A stretch of 64,000 nucleotides of DNA. Source: Portevinia maculata. Taxonomy: Eukaryota > Arthropoda > Insecta > Diptera > Syrphidae. The DNA lies in contig OX454525.1 of assembly GCA_949715645.1 (NCBI GenBank), forward strand, positions 329,850,334 to 329,914,333, read 5' to 3'. Position 1 is the first letter of the stretch, and the number at the start of each line of letters is the position of its first letter. Below the pieces are notes generated by a model, which saw nothing but the letters and a program-made list of their open reading frames with translations, did no database searches and was not told where the DNA came from. Positions 44,761 through 56,290 of the stretch are shown here, one piece after another. A program made the position numbers and the translations under genes.

Positions 44761-47700
44761 TCAATCATAATACTCTGTTATTAATAGCGACCTGTATTTG
44801 TAGATGGATTTAATATAATAAAATAACTTTTTCCAATCACACTCGTTCAGAATTTGTATTGTCTCCTGCATGGTAAGGAATTTTTTTCCGAAGTAAGCTG
44901 GTCTCTGTGGTTTGTAGATTGGACAAACACTAATAATGTGAAAGCTGTCTTCTTTCGCTTTTAAGTTGCAAATATTACAAAACTGGTTGAAGCTTCCATT
45001 ATATGGGCTGCCATTTAAACCTATCAACTCACACCTTGTTTTGAAAATAAGAGATATTTCACTATAGTTGAGTGAGTCATTGAAATAGTTCTTATCCTTT
45101 AGATTGAAGTTCAGGTGAGAATACAATACTCTGCTATCTGATTCACGAGCTTTCTCTATAAATCGCACACGAATAGCATCTTCATTTTTATTTATTATTC
45201 GATAAAGTTGGTTCTTTAAGTTGTCCAGGTTGTTTAGATCGAATGAAATAGTTTCTCCACACGCGTTTCCAATTCTTAACCATCTTGACGCCCACCAGTC
45301 CTTGTTTCTTAATTCATAAGATAGCATTTTTTTGGTTATTCGGGAGTCTGGATATGAACCTATTTTAATGATGTAATCCGCTTGCGATTTGAGAGTGCTT
45401 GTAAACAGCATTGGAAGACCCGTTTCCAAATAGATTGTGTAGTTCGGCGATTTCATTGGTAAGTTGAATAATTTTTTCAAGAAGTTCCTGTGGAATTTCT
45501 CGATTACTTTGTACTCGTCTGATCCCCAAACTTGAGAGGCGTAACAAAGAGTTGATTTAACAACTGAATCAAATATTCTGTATTTCGTTGAGAGGAGAAT
45601 CCGCTTGTTTGCAAAAACATTTTTCCATGATAGATTCACTAAGCTTTGGGAAGACTTGGCTTTATCCGTTAGATGTTTACCAAATTCTAGGGTTGGGTTC
45701 AGTTTCACTCCTAAATATTTGAGTTCCTTCACAATCTCTAATCGGCTTCCATTATAAAACCATCTATTTCCACTTTGTACTCGTGGTGAACGGGAAAAGA
45801 CCATAATTTTAGATTTTTCGGTATTGATGGTTAGTCCCCATTTTTTGCAGTAGCTGGCTAGACGATTTATCATCAATTGGAGATTTTCAGGAGATTCATA
45901 GAGTAGAACAAGATCATCGGCATATAACAAGACATTGACCACGGTATTAGCAATTCGTACTTCACCAGGCAAATCTTTTTCTATGTCGTTTATAAATAGA
46001 GAAAACAATAAGGCACTAATAGGACATCCTTGATTTATACCAGTCTGTGTTTTAAACCATTCTGAGAAATCCTTTCCATCCCAGACTGCTGCACTTGTTT
46101 CGGCATACATTTTTTTAATGGTCTTAAGAAATTTTGTAGAGATACCCAACTGAGACAGTTCATAGAAGAGTGCGCTTCGGCTAACAAGATCAAAAGCTGC
46201 CTTGAAATCTACAAAAAAAGCTATAAATTTTCTTGTTTCTGGCTTGAAAGGCTCTTATAATAGCAGATAATGTGAATATTTGGTCAACGGTTGAAAAGTT
46301 TTTTCTGAATCCAGCTTGACGCTCTGTCAGAATATTTTTTTCATCTACCCATTTTTCTAATCGTCCTACAAGTATGCCACAAAATATCTTGGCTGACACA
46401 TTCATGAATGAGATTCCCCTGTAGTTTTCTACGTTTTCTAGTGAACCCTTTTTGTGGATGGGGAATATTACGGACTTTTTAAACGATAAAGGGATGTCTG
46501 CGCTCGAGAACACACTGTTGAAGAGAACTTTCAAATAGTTGATAAGGGTTGGACTAGCATTTTTGTAGAATTCGTATGGATTTGGATTTCATGATAACAG
46601 CATTAATTTCGTCAGTTGTTACCTCACCATCTAGGGAATCGTCGAAAATGAGGGGGTCCGCATACGAGAAAGAAAGGTTTGAGTTATCCAGTAGAAGATG
46701 TTTAAAATATATGGATAGATCATCAGCAGATACTCCTGTACCTATTTGATAAACTGTACCATTAATCTCCCTTGCTATTCTCCAGAAGTCCTTCGAAGAC
46801 TTGGTTTGACTAAGTAAGAGAGCTTGTTGATTATCGAAGTCAGTTTTCTTAGCTAGGTATAGATTTTTGTAGTGGGTATTCACTTGGTTATACTCGTACC
46901 ACTTTTTAACATCAGGGTCATTACAGGTTCGCCAGACACGCAAAAGGGCAAATGATTTCTTCCTAGCATATATGAATTCTCTATCAAACCATTTTTCTTT
47001 CTTATATAAAAAGTTATTTGGTTTGCGAGTGTTTCTGTTTCTTCAGGTATCGAATTATTTGCTGAGAGCAAGCTGTCAAATAACCTGTGGTAGGTATTTG
47101 TTTTTTCGGATTTCCATTTAAGTCTTGGTAGCAGGGGCAGGTTTTTGTGATATGAGGGCGTTTCACCATCAACTTCAACCACGATTGGCATGTGATCCGA
47201 AAAAGTTTTGTATTGTACCTCAATTTTTTTAATTTTCCCAGTCCAGTCGTTGTTAACAGCACAAAAATCATTAACTGAATTGCCTTGCCCTCCGACAAAT
47301 GTGTAATGCCCTTCTCTATCACCTTCGGTACAGCCGTTTCACACAATAAGATCATACATTTGGAGCAGCTCTAGTACATCTGTTCCATTTTTATTGCAGA
47401 CTATGTCTTTAGATACCCTATTGGTACAGCATATACTAGGGTTTGTTACAGTTTGCACTATAGTGGTTTGTGAGTTACTTATTCTCGAATTCCAATCTCC
47501 AATGATCATAACGCTTTTGCTAGCTAAACATGACATTGTATTACACAGCCTCTCAAAGTCGTGAGTCCATTTGTTGCAGTTTATATATGATGGAACGATA
47601 TATGTATTATTATTTTGTGTCACACATTTTACTACGGTAGTTCCTTCAAATTCATCAAAATCGTAAGTTTTTAAATGTGATTTTTTTATCCCGTACAGGC

Positions 47701-47940
47701 TTCCTCCACTTGCACGCCTCTTTATGCAGGTTTTACTTGCTTCGCTCCAAATTAACTTAAAGCCATCGAAATATTTATTAAAATTACTTAAATTATCACT
47801 TGTTAAATGTGTTTCAACTAAAAAGAAAATTTCAAAGTTCTTAACATACTCGTAGTTAAAAAAATCTACAAATAATAATTTATTACTTAATCCAGATATA
47901 TTGTAAGATAAAATATTGGCAGAGATAAATTTGTTTGAGC
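44761..47940 (-). pseudogene. LINE ORF2: endonuclease and reverse transcriptase, lightly damaged
   Basis: In order on the minus strand: endonuclease with SANILSYNISGLSNK, FLVETHL (catalytic E), IIGDWNSRI, GHYTFVGGQGNSVNDF and FSDHMPIVVEV; then a linker; then RT with YRGISFMNVSAKIF, RQAGFRKNFSTVDQIFTL, FVDFKAAFD (first catalytic D), GINQGCPISALLFSLFINDI and VLLYADDLVLL. A C-terminal CNICNLKAKEDSFHIISVC forms a C..C...H....C knuckle. Lesions: TGA at 47337-47339, a frameshift near 46960, one near 46575, and one in a T run near 46225. The last 462 codons are open. The enzyme nicks target DNA and primes reverse transcription of its own RNA. Confidence 0.92.
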
Positions 47941-47956
47941 TGACGACGCTTAATTC

Positions 47957-48877
47957 TCAGTTTTGTATGACACTACTACCTTCCGGACCTTCGGTGTAAA
48001 GGGTCATCACTGGTGCATCTGGTTTGGGCCATTCACGCTGACGTCTGTTTGACAACATAGTTTCGTTGACAGCATTAAAATTGAGTTTTCCGTAGATATT
48101 CTGTAGTTCGTTTTCTCCGTTTGTGTTATTATATTTAAGTTTGTTATTATTATCTAAATAAAATGTTCTATTACCAATTAATAAATTGTTGTTTTTAATC
48201 AATACTGCTTCGCTTGGTTTAATTGTTTTGACGACTTTTCGATACCCGAGTAGAATTCGACGTTTGATTTGTGATTGTTGGCTAAGGTCTCGTTGGATAT
48301 AGCAGCCTGTGCCTTTTAGCTTCAAGGAATTTTTTAACATTTGCATTGCAGTTTCATTGGAACCAGTGCTAAGTTTGAGTTTAATTATTTTCTTGTTTTC
48401 ACTAAGTTTTACGGCTTGTGGCATTTGTTGTTGGTCTGCATCAGAGCCTAGCAAAAGTGTGGTTATGTTATGAATCCTTTCTTGGGGGTCAGATCGGTCG
48501 TTTGGAATCGTGAAAATAATATTTTTCCCTCTGATCTCTCTGCTCTGCAGTTCAAGCTCCTCTTCTAGAATGCAACATCGATTTTCAAAATGCTGCACTT
48601 TTTCAGATAATTCCTGGTTTTGTTCTCTTAGCAAGTGTATCTCATTGCTAAGTTTGTTGAGATCGTCTTTTGTTGCTACTCGTAGATTGGCCGTCGCTTT
48701 GGAGAGTCCTGTATTGAGCGATGCCTCAATAATGGATTTGATTTTATCAAGGTCAGATTGGGAGATCGACATTGTCTGCTGAGATTTATAAACCTTTGAT
48801 GGTCTGTTGATATTAAAAAGTGGATAAATATTTTTTTCAGGTGACGTTTGATCGATTTTCCTTTTGTTGTCAGTCAT
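47957..48877 (-). CDS. LINE ORF1 protein, intact
   Basis: A 306-codon frame from ATG 48877 to TGA 47957-47959. A polar N-terminus is followed by a coiled coil (about residues 70-120: NKLSNEIHLLREQNQELSEK then VQHFENRCCILEEELELQSR). Then comes an RRM-like segment starting IRGKNIIFTIPN (about residue 112) and a basic C-terminal part with QRDLSQQSQIKRRILLGYRK. Coiled coil plus RRM plus C-terminal domain is the layout of L1-type ORF1 RNA chaperones. There is no CCHC knuckle. It is intact while ORF2 is damaged. The short spacing to ORF2 (about 20 bp) fits a bicistronic LINE RNA. Confidence 0.85.
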   Translation of the reverse strand: MTDNKRKIDQTSPEKNIYPLFNINRPSKVYKSQQTMSISQSDLDKIKSIIEASLNTGLSKATANLRVATKDDLNKLSNEIHLLREQNQELSEKVQHFENRCCILEEELELQSREIRGKNIIFTIPNDRSDPQERIHNITTLLLGSDADQQQMPQAVKLSENKKIIKLKLSTGSNETAMQMLKNSLKLKGTGCYIQRDLSQQSQIKRRILLGYRKVVKTIKPSEAVLIKNNNLLIGNRTFYLDNNNKLKYNNTNGENELQNIYGKLNFNAVNETMLSNRRQREWPKPDAPVMTLYTEGPEGSSVIQN

Positions 48878-49090
48878 GTGACTAAGGTGTCTACTTGGAA
48901 AGTTTATTTCACAGCTAATAAATTAGGATTACCTGCTTTTGCTGTTTTATTTATAGAAACAGACAGTCGACGCACCTGTTTATACACTTTTAATTATTAA
49001 TTACGAACTTTGGCTAGTTATATTTAAGAATTTTACGAGAGCAGATTTGTAATTGAACTATACACTTTGTAGCAGAGTTGCCAACCAATC

Positions 49091-49200
49091 AACAATTCAA
49101 CTATACTTAGACTTTTGTGACACCCACTTATGAGGGATAGGAATAAGAATAGGGTATCCAACAGTTCGCCCAAGCGGACTGTAGCCCGTCCCAATGTTTT
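49091..49200 (-). repeat. Mini-me-like repeat, copy C, head part
   Basis: Holds the inverse of the head: CACTTATGAGGGATAGGAAT, AGAATAGGGTATCCAACAG and CCAAGCGGACTGTAGCCCGT. Starts with the LINE target duplication, so it was contiguous with 43848-44575 before the LINE arrived. Confidence 0.85.
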
Positions 49201-50446
49201 TATATTTTATTCGGTTCATCTTTGTCTTTTTGTGAATAAAAATTTTGCGGCTGTCTTATTTTCAATTGTTTTTTTTATTCAGCGCGCGCTGAATGATGTG
49301 CGGGGATATTTATATTTATATTTAAATGGTTTGTTCGATTTAAAAACTTCCAAATGCCGAGACCGCAGATAAGCTATTAGAGATAGCCGACTTCCAGAGA
49401 GTCTGTCAAATTGCCCTCAAATGAAAAAAAACCAAAGCTGGGAAACGAATCTTAAACGTTTGTGGATTGGTTTTTGCATAGAAATCAAATTAGAGGCTCA
49501 CGCACATATTCTCAGTAAGAGTTCTTTTGAATGGGTCGTCATTTTTTTAAAAAATTGAAGTTAGGGGCAAATTTAATCAAATACGAGTAGTTAAGAGCTG
49601 AGATCGCAGAGCAATCTTCTTCACGTTAGTACCGGTCTCCATAGCAGATGTAATAGGTGCATTTTTTGTTCCCAAAAATATTGCATTTCAACCATCTCTG
49701 GACAGGACTATTGCAAATAAACGTCAAGAAAGGTAGTATCATGAAATGACGAATTTCGTGTCGGTGTAGACGTACTACTTGCGTTTTGTGGACGCACAAG
49801 AGTCAACACTCAGGGAGCCGGTTTTAAAAAGGATAATTTTTGCCTTTATTTTTTTTAATTTTTACGCGCTGAAGCGTTTCTGTGTTAACACCAATATATC
49901 GCATAGGATGTCAACGGCGTACGCTGGATTTTGATCATGGGGGACAAACTCAATCTGAAAAAAAATTGTATGCAAAAATATAGATACAATTACGATAACG
50001 GTTGTTTAGGAAATGTTTGAATTTCTTTCGTGTACATATCTCTTTGGAAGTGATGCACAGAATTTATTCTATGTAGTATCAGGGTTAGGATTTCGTTGAC
50101 ATAAAAAAAATTTAAAAAAACAGCTTGCATCATCTTCGAGAGCGCTGACAATTTTTTTGATCCGAGCAAAATAATCCGCATAATATGTTGCTGCCTCTAA
50201 CCAAGAACCCCAGCGAGTTAAAACCTAGTTTAAATGTAAATTCAAAAATATGAATTCAAATTTAGTTTTAAACAAACTTACAGGTTGAGGCGGTAGTGGC
50301 AGTTCAGGTTCCATCTCCTTAAAAACAGAAATCCGAGATGGACTCTTTAGAAATATTTTTTCAAGTTCGACACGAAGGCGTCAACTTTTGAATAGGGACT
50401 GCGTATGCTTTCACAGATTCTATATACACCGTGAGAGACGCAAGTT
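49201..50446. other. No recognised feature
   Basis: AT-rich unassigned sequence. No ORF of note, TIR or RNA gene. Confidence 0.4.
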
Positions 50447-50980
50447 AAGTTTCAGACAATTTTGCCGCTTGTAAATGCGGCCTTTTCATGACGTTGACAT
50501 CGAAGCTCTTAATTCGAAGTGGGCTAGTTTTATTTATTCAAAAGAAATGATTGATTAAAAATAATAATGGTGATTCTGATGTTTTACAGTTGACATACTC
50601 TGGGCAATATAAAACATTTGAAAAACCAATGTTTTACGAAATTGACTAATTTGTTTGTTCTACCTCATAGCTCTACAGTGGCAAAACGATAGTATTTGAA
50701 AATGAATTCTATAAAAACTAAAACCACAAATGAATTGCTTTCTGTAAGAATAGTAAATAAAAAGAATTAATTAGAAAAGACAATAATTATGTTTAGATTT
50801 AAGGCATGCAAAGCGAAATGCTTCATTTTAAGATATTGAATCTTAAAGTATGTTTTCACTACGGCAAATGAACTAATTTTGTTACACATTTTCAAATTCT
50901 ATTTAAAATTACCTTATTTGCATACAGATTCACATTTCGAAATGAGGTAAAATCTACAAAATTTGCAGAAAATGACGGTG
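50447..50980 (+). repeat. Unknown interspersed repeat, copy 2
   Basis: Homologous to 33985-34450 by the shared landmarks named there. It carries an extra segment near 50540-50720 that is absent or very different in copy 1. Confidence 0.6.
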
Positions 50981-51139
50981 CAAATGAATTGGAAAAAAAT
51001 CGAACATTCCTAAATTAAAAGCAATATAACACTTCGCGAAGCTATCACTTTCTGAAGTGCCGAAACCCTTTCTTAAACGTCAACGATTAATTGAATGATA
51101 CATGTATAGTATAGACTCTATACTAATACTAATTTATAC

Positions 51140-51480
51140 TTTTTTTTATATTATAAAGCTAAAAAGTTTGTTTGTTTGATTGAACGCGCTAATCTCAGGA
51201 ACTACTGGTTTGAATTCAAAAATTCTTTTTGTGTTGGATAGTTCATTTATCGAGAAAGCTTTAGGCTTTATAACATTACGCTGCGACCAATAGGAGTGAA
51301 GCATCAATGGAAAATGTTGCAAAAACGAAAAAAAATATTCCTTTTTGAGAGCTTCTGTTGCGTGCGCTGCGTAAACCGTTTAAGTTACGCAAAAATCATG
51401 TATGATGGAATTGTTGCTCTCAAAAAGCTCTAAAAAAATGTACGCGACAGTATATGTCTATCTTTAAGATTAACTCACTA
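51140..51480 (+). repeat. Interspersed repeat of a common insect type
   Basis: Starts TATTATAAAGCTAAAAAGTT, then GAACGCGCTAATCTCAGGAA and CTACTGGTTTGAATTC, then CTGCGACCAATAGGAGTGAA. This wording is shared by a widespread insect repeat type that I cannot assign to a named family. Confidence 0.45.
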
Positions 51481-51547
51481 AAACCTTTTTTGTATGTTAA
51501 AAAATTTGTTCAGTGAACTTAAACCTCAAGGAAGAACATACATAGTA

Positions 51548-52057
51548 CAGGCAAATCTCGATTTGCGCACTAGGTAAAATTTAGGCCATTTGCGCAAATC
51601 GAGAATGTGCGCAATTCGAATGTTTACAAAACAAACATAAAACTTAAGAAAAATCATGTCTACACACTAAATGATAGTTTAAAACGCATTTATTTATAGT
51701 CAATTTGACTTATTACACCCAATACTAAAACAATCGTCTAATTCTGTCTGTTTAAATTTTGACATAATGTTCATTTTTACGGCTATTTCGCGTAAATTTT
51801 GTAAAAGGGAGATTTCTTGAAAAGTTCTGCTATTTTCTTGAGCCCATCTTAGGGTGCCGTTAAACATCATGATAGCATCTTGATGGGAAACTAACGGAAT
51901 ATTAAAGGATTTTTTTTTAATAGTATGAATGCTCAAAGAAATCTCGCATTTACACTAAGGGCTCTATTTTCGCACAATTGTGTGCGGAAAACGAGCGGTA
52001 GTGCAAATATTTTACTTTGTGCGGAATTCGAGCATTGCCTAAATCGAGCTTTGCCTG
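51548..52057 (-). mobile_element. Internally deleted pogo/Tigger-like element
   Basis: The ends CAGGCAAATCTCGATTTGCG (51548) and, inverted, CAGGCAAAGCTCGATTTAGG (52057) form TIRs. TA lies outside at 51546-51547 and 52058-52059. Length 510 bp. The frame 51936-51700 on the minus strand is the C-terminal tail of a pogo/jerky-like transposase: LVSHQDAIMMFNGTLRWAQE, ISLLQNLREIAVKMN and FKQTELDDCF. The end motif resembles the QSTMLDFF end of the element at 17192-19412. Confidence 0.88.
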
Positions 52058-52059
52058 TA

Positions 52060-53930
52060 ATATGATTTATACAACCGCGATAACTGATATACAAGAGGGC
52101 GAAGTCGAGGGCAACAGCCAGTTTTCAATAATATGTATCGTATAGGAAAATCATTGCGATTATAAGTAAATTGTATATTTAAGTGAAAATAAAAAATATG
52201 GTAGAATAAAAGCCATCAAATTGTAGGTATAAAAAAATCCAGAGAAAGTATGTTAAGCAAAAAAAAAACAATAAAATGATGATAAAAAGGGCTTGTGCAG
52301 ATCTCGATGCAGCTCTTGATGCAGCAATTTACAGGCATTTTCACTCTTGTTTTTCTAAAATTTTGTTATTTATTAATTGATTTTGTTCATTGTTATTTAG
52401 TAGTAAAAAATGAATGTATAGAAATTTGTTCAACTTAATTTGTTTACAAAAAAAAATATTTGTTTGCCACAACAACGCGATTCTCATGGTTGCACTTTAC
52501 TTTTTGTACACAATCCTATTATGTTATTAACTTTTTAGTTGTTTCGATACTAATTCTTAATACTCTATTTTTTTTTTTGTTTTAATTCGCGTTATTATAA
52601 ACTTTTCACAAAATATTCACCTATTTGATCATACAATTAATTCAGCCGATGTTTCTGTTTTTTTTTATTTGTCACTGACGGATGAGCTACTCTAAGGAGC
52701 TTTTGGCTCTTTTGCTGAACACTGGCGTCCCCATAAATCAAATTGCATCAACAAATTTTAAAGTTTAATTTGAAAGGAACAAAAATATTAAACTACATTT
52801 TAATGCCTTTGTTAAATAATATTTGCATTCTATTACAACTTCATAGCGAATATTCGTTGCATATCTACATAATTTGCTGGTGTCTTTTTAATTTACCGTG
52901 AAACATTGTTTCGCATATTGCTGTTTTCCTTGGAACAATTTGTTTGACTTCGACGACTGATTTTTATTAATTCGTAGAACGTCAGTATACAGAAAGTCAT
53001 TTGTTTGTTAAAGATTTTTAATAAGAAAACCAAAGGAATCTTCGTGCTCAGAAATAGTATCGCCGGCCGCTACAATCCAAACGACCAAGAAGGTCCGAAA
53101 CCAACTTCTTCATCTACATCCGCACTGAAGGAAAAATAAGCAAAAAAATTATCTTCCAGCAGATAAGACTTAGAATTTCTATTTTTAAGTGAGCAAATTG
53201 AAATTGTTGAAATTGTTAGCAAACCTTATATTCAACACTTTTTCAATGCCCCTTTTTTCACGGACACAACTTTCCAAAATCTTCAAATGGGCTCCTCTTT
53301 GAAATTGAAAAACGAAAGCCTGGATGTGAATTGATAGCACTCCCGCTTCGGTTTTCGCATTGCTTTCCTACATACCTTTAAAAGACAAATTTGCAAGCTG
53401 TATAACAAATGCGCTAACTGAAATGAAAATTAGCTCACTCTGACCCTAATGAAAGAAAAAGTTTAAGAAATGTCCGTTATACATATTTGAAATTCTTAAA
53501 TCAAATACCAAAATTTTAATTTAATTGGCTTAACTTTCTTTCCTCTGTTGTTGTTCTTATACTGCGTTGTACCATATGCTTTTTTTTGGTACGCCCATGT
53601 GGGATGTAGTACTTAATTTCACGCACTTTGCCATACAATTAAACTTACTAAACTATTTCGTTGACACTTGCAACTAATCATCATTACCATTCCGAAGGCT
53701 CATTTAAATGTTTCCATTTTAGGCAGTAATGTTTGAATATCAATCCGCATACGTAGCACAAAGATAAAACTATGTTTTTTCACTCAATTTAATTACCTAT
53801 AACGAGTATTGAATGCTTAAGTCGAAATATACAATGCCTTCCATCGTTTTAGTCTTCAAGTTTGAAGAGATTGTAAAATTACCAAGCAACTCTCTCCTCC
53901 AAGCTTATAACAAATAACAACAAAAATATT
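52060..53930. other. No firm feature
   Basis: AT-rich. A short open stretch at about 53038-53140 plus (LRNSIAGRYNPNDQEGPKPT then SSSTSALKEK and TAA) has a less AT-rich, coding-like composition and could be the end of an exon, but I see no acceptor I trust. Confidence 0.3.
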
Positions 53931-53933
53931 TAC

Positions 53934-54256
53934 CTTTCATTAGAACTCGGAGGCCAGGCATTTTGTCTACCGTCATGAGGAAGCATGCACCCGGACCCGG
54001 AGAAGAAATGAAACCACATACTCGGCAACACATACAGCTCATCGTTGTGTCATCGTTCCATTTGCAAGTGCTCCCTGCATGTATGAGAACATCTACTCCA
54101 CAGTTCAGTTTCCTCATCATGGCGTATTTAAGTCCTTGTCTTCGAATAGATGTATTTCTTAACAGGATCAATATGTGTTTGACATACACAAGAGACCCAG
54201 TCAAGTACACTTGGATCCTTCTACCGGCACCCGTCATCAACACCATTGACTCTGGA
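53934..54256 (-). CDS. Candidate exon of an unknown cysteine-rich protein
   Basis: On the minus strand a pyrimidine-rich acceptor (CTCTCCATTTCTCTTTAATCAG just upstream of 54256) and a donor AAAG|GTAAAT at 53933 bracket a 323-bp segment with one frame open throughout. It contains an ATG at 54246. Residues include YVKHILILLRNTSIRRQGLK and then NCGVDVLIHAGSTCKWNDD and SCMCCRVCGF; seven cysteines lie within about 45 residues. Base composition is richer in G+C than the flanks. I do not recognise the family. An antisense frame (53963-54316 plus) is also open, which weakens the case. No neighbouring exon was found. Confidence 0.3.
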
Positions 54257-54714
54257 CTGATTAAAGAGAAATGGAGAGGGACATGCAGGCAGGAGTGGCA
54301 GGCTCGGCGTGCGTAGGAAGAGGGTTGCATATATCGTCTTTTTTTTATATAACTGGGTTGCTTGTGTTTTTATTCCATTGAGGTACAAGTAGCATTGCAA
54401 GTGTTTGTCCTGTCTGATATACGAGTCTTGTTTGTAGTACATGCCAGTATTTCATGACATGAGTTGTTCGGTTGATATGGTTTAAAAATAAATGTCCTTG
54501 ACACGTCAAATTAATGTTTGCTAAATAAAAGAAAAGCAATGTGTCAAAGACGAATAAATTGCATTCAGTATTTTTGTTTGGAGATGGAAAGTATGTTGAT
54601 TAAAGTATTTTTTGAAAGTGTATATTTCATTAAGATACATTTGCTAGATTTCATACAAACTTTTCTTTGACCTGCCGTACAAAAAAAAAAAATATAAAAA
54701 AATATGACTAAATA
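54257..54714. other. No recognised feature
   Basis: Would be intron or upstream sequence if the exon at 53934-54256 is real. Confidence 0.3.
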
Positions 54715-54716
54715 TA

Positions 54717-54978
54717 CAGTCCCTGGCCAAATTATTAGTGCGTCTAATAAGGTAAGGTTCTCTGTACTTTGTTTGTACTTGTTTACGTTCGCGCATCAAT
54801 TGGTTAACACTGTAATGCAACACGTCAAAAATAAATACAAAATGGAATCTTTTACAAAATCTCCTAAGTAAAACACATTGCATGTACGTTTAAATATAAA
54901 AATATTGCATATAAACTCGTGCAACACATAAAAATATTAAAAAAACTACAGTGCGCCTAATAATTTGGCCAGGGACTG
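54717..54978. mobile_element. Tc1-type MITE
   Basis: CAGTCCCTGGCCAAATTATT at 54717 is repeated in inverse ending at 54978, with TA outside at 54715-54716 and 54979-54980. Length 262 bp, no coding capacity. The CAGT start and TA flanks are Tc1-like, and the wording resembles but is not the same as the ends at 23015 and 26384. Confidence 0.88.
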
Positions 54979-54980
54979 TA

Positions 54981-55640
54981 TGTATATTTCCTAAATTATT
55001 AATTTAAATACCAATCAGTATAAACTGTGAAAAGCCACAGAAACTTGATATTTACAAATTGCTTTAAATAAGGACATGCATCGAGACGAAGTTTGTACAC
55101 AAAATTCGGGACAACGCATCAAAAACGTGAGTACCAAAAACATATTAAAAAGATAAAAATAAGAAAATATACATAACATCAATTTCTTTGGCTTTACCTT
55201 ATTTTACTACCTATTTAAAGAAAAATTATATCACCTTATTATTGAATTTCTAAATTGAATACAAAAAAAGAAAAAATTAAATATATATATGCATTAATAG
55301 TTCATAAGGGTATTCATTTAGGAGATACCGAAATCTTTAGCAAATGAGTTATACACTTAGATACAGAGTGCTGTATGTCAGTATTGGTTTTAAGTTACCT
55401 CTTTTTAATTTTAATAAAGACTGAATGAATTTAATTGATATGAAATTAAATAAAGTTTATTTGTAATGGGCCTTTAAGAACTCCTTTTAATCGTTGATGT
55501 GATCAGTACTACAGAATGAGAGATCGAGTTAGGGGCCATCCTAACAAAAGTCGGCAACGGGATAGCCATTGTGTATATGGCAACAGCCACATTCAAGGGA
55601 CGTCCTTATACCTTTTACGTCAATATGCATAAATCGGCAT
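54981..55640. other. No recognised feature
   Basis: AT-rich. Short overlapping frames near 55570-55760 on the plus strand have no domain. Confidence 0.4.
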
Positions 55641-55644
55641 CGGT

Positions 55645-56290
55645 TCATTTCACTCTATTATACTTTATGCTTACGTGTAACCTTCTCCCAGTGTCTGTTT
55701 TTTTTTACTTCCGGTATGCCACAAGCGTGCCACTGCTGCCACATTACCCGAAAGGATTTTGACACCACTTTCAGTGTTCCCAAACGTAATTCGCGACATA
55801 CCTTAGCAGTCTTCCAAGCGCTAGGAAAGCAATAAGTCATTAGAATTGTATTAATACTGTGAGTTAGCACTGGGAGTATGTAAGGTATGATTACTTTGAT
55901 AAAGCAAGGATGCATCTTATCGACCCCTGGAGATTTTGATTTCATACTCATAAGAGCTGTAAACACATCTGTTAGTTCAATTCGAGACAACTCAAACAAA
56001 TTTACACTATTATAACTAGACGTTTCTATGGATCTTAGCTAGTATTTGACGATGAAGCAGTTCTTACAAAATCATGGTTGATCTTATCGAGGTCAGTATC
56101 AGTCAAATTTCGTTTCGAACCCCGATTCCTATACCCCGAATATTCTTCCAAAGGATTTTAAATGATAAGTTGCTATCAAGACGTTTGGAATAAAAATTTC
56201 GCTTAGCTTTTTGTATTTTTAAGTTCACTAAGTTTTTTAAAAAGCAAAACTGAACATGAAATTCTGGCAACCTAAAACAATAGTATACTG
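55645..56290 (-). mobile_element. Jockey/CR1-like LINE fragment: linker and start of RT
   Basis: On the minus strand, YKKAKRNFYSKRLDSNL-like and ILWKNIRGIGIGVRNEI blocks (about 56240-56110) are followed by TDTDLDKINHDFV and then the frame 55999-55658. That frame holds LTDVFTALMSMKSKSPGVDK, YILPVLTHSINTILMTYCFP and SAWKTAKV. This is the entry to the RT domain. After that the expected RPIS...K..E block is scrambled. Several frameshifts, truncated at the 3' side. Confidence 0.75.

Larger units (their letters stand above)
44576..49090 (-). mobile_element. Nearly full-length LINE with ORF1 and ORF2
   Basis: A 4515-bp element on the minus strand. Its 3' end is (TTAC)n (44576-44600 read inversely). 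Its 5' end lies at 49090 (GATTGGTTGGCAACTCTGC). The 13-bp target duplication AACAATTCAACTA is at 44563-44575 and 49091-49103, and it belongs to the interrupted mini-me-like repeat, so both ends are exact. ORF1 is intact; ORF2 has a few lesions. An APE-type LINE; the clade is not resolved (RTE/Kiri/Vingi-like RT wording). Confidence 0.94.

Noticed and set aside
53963..54316. 117-codon plus-strand frame
   Set aside because: Antisense to the candidate exon; lacks comparable splice signals and has no recognisable domain.
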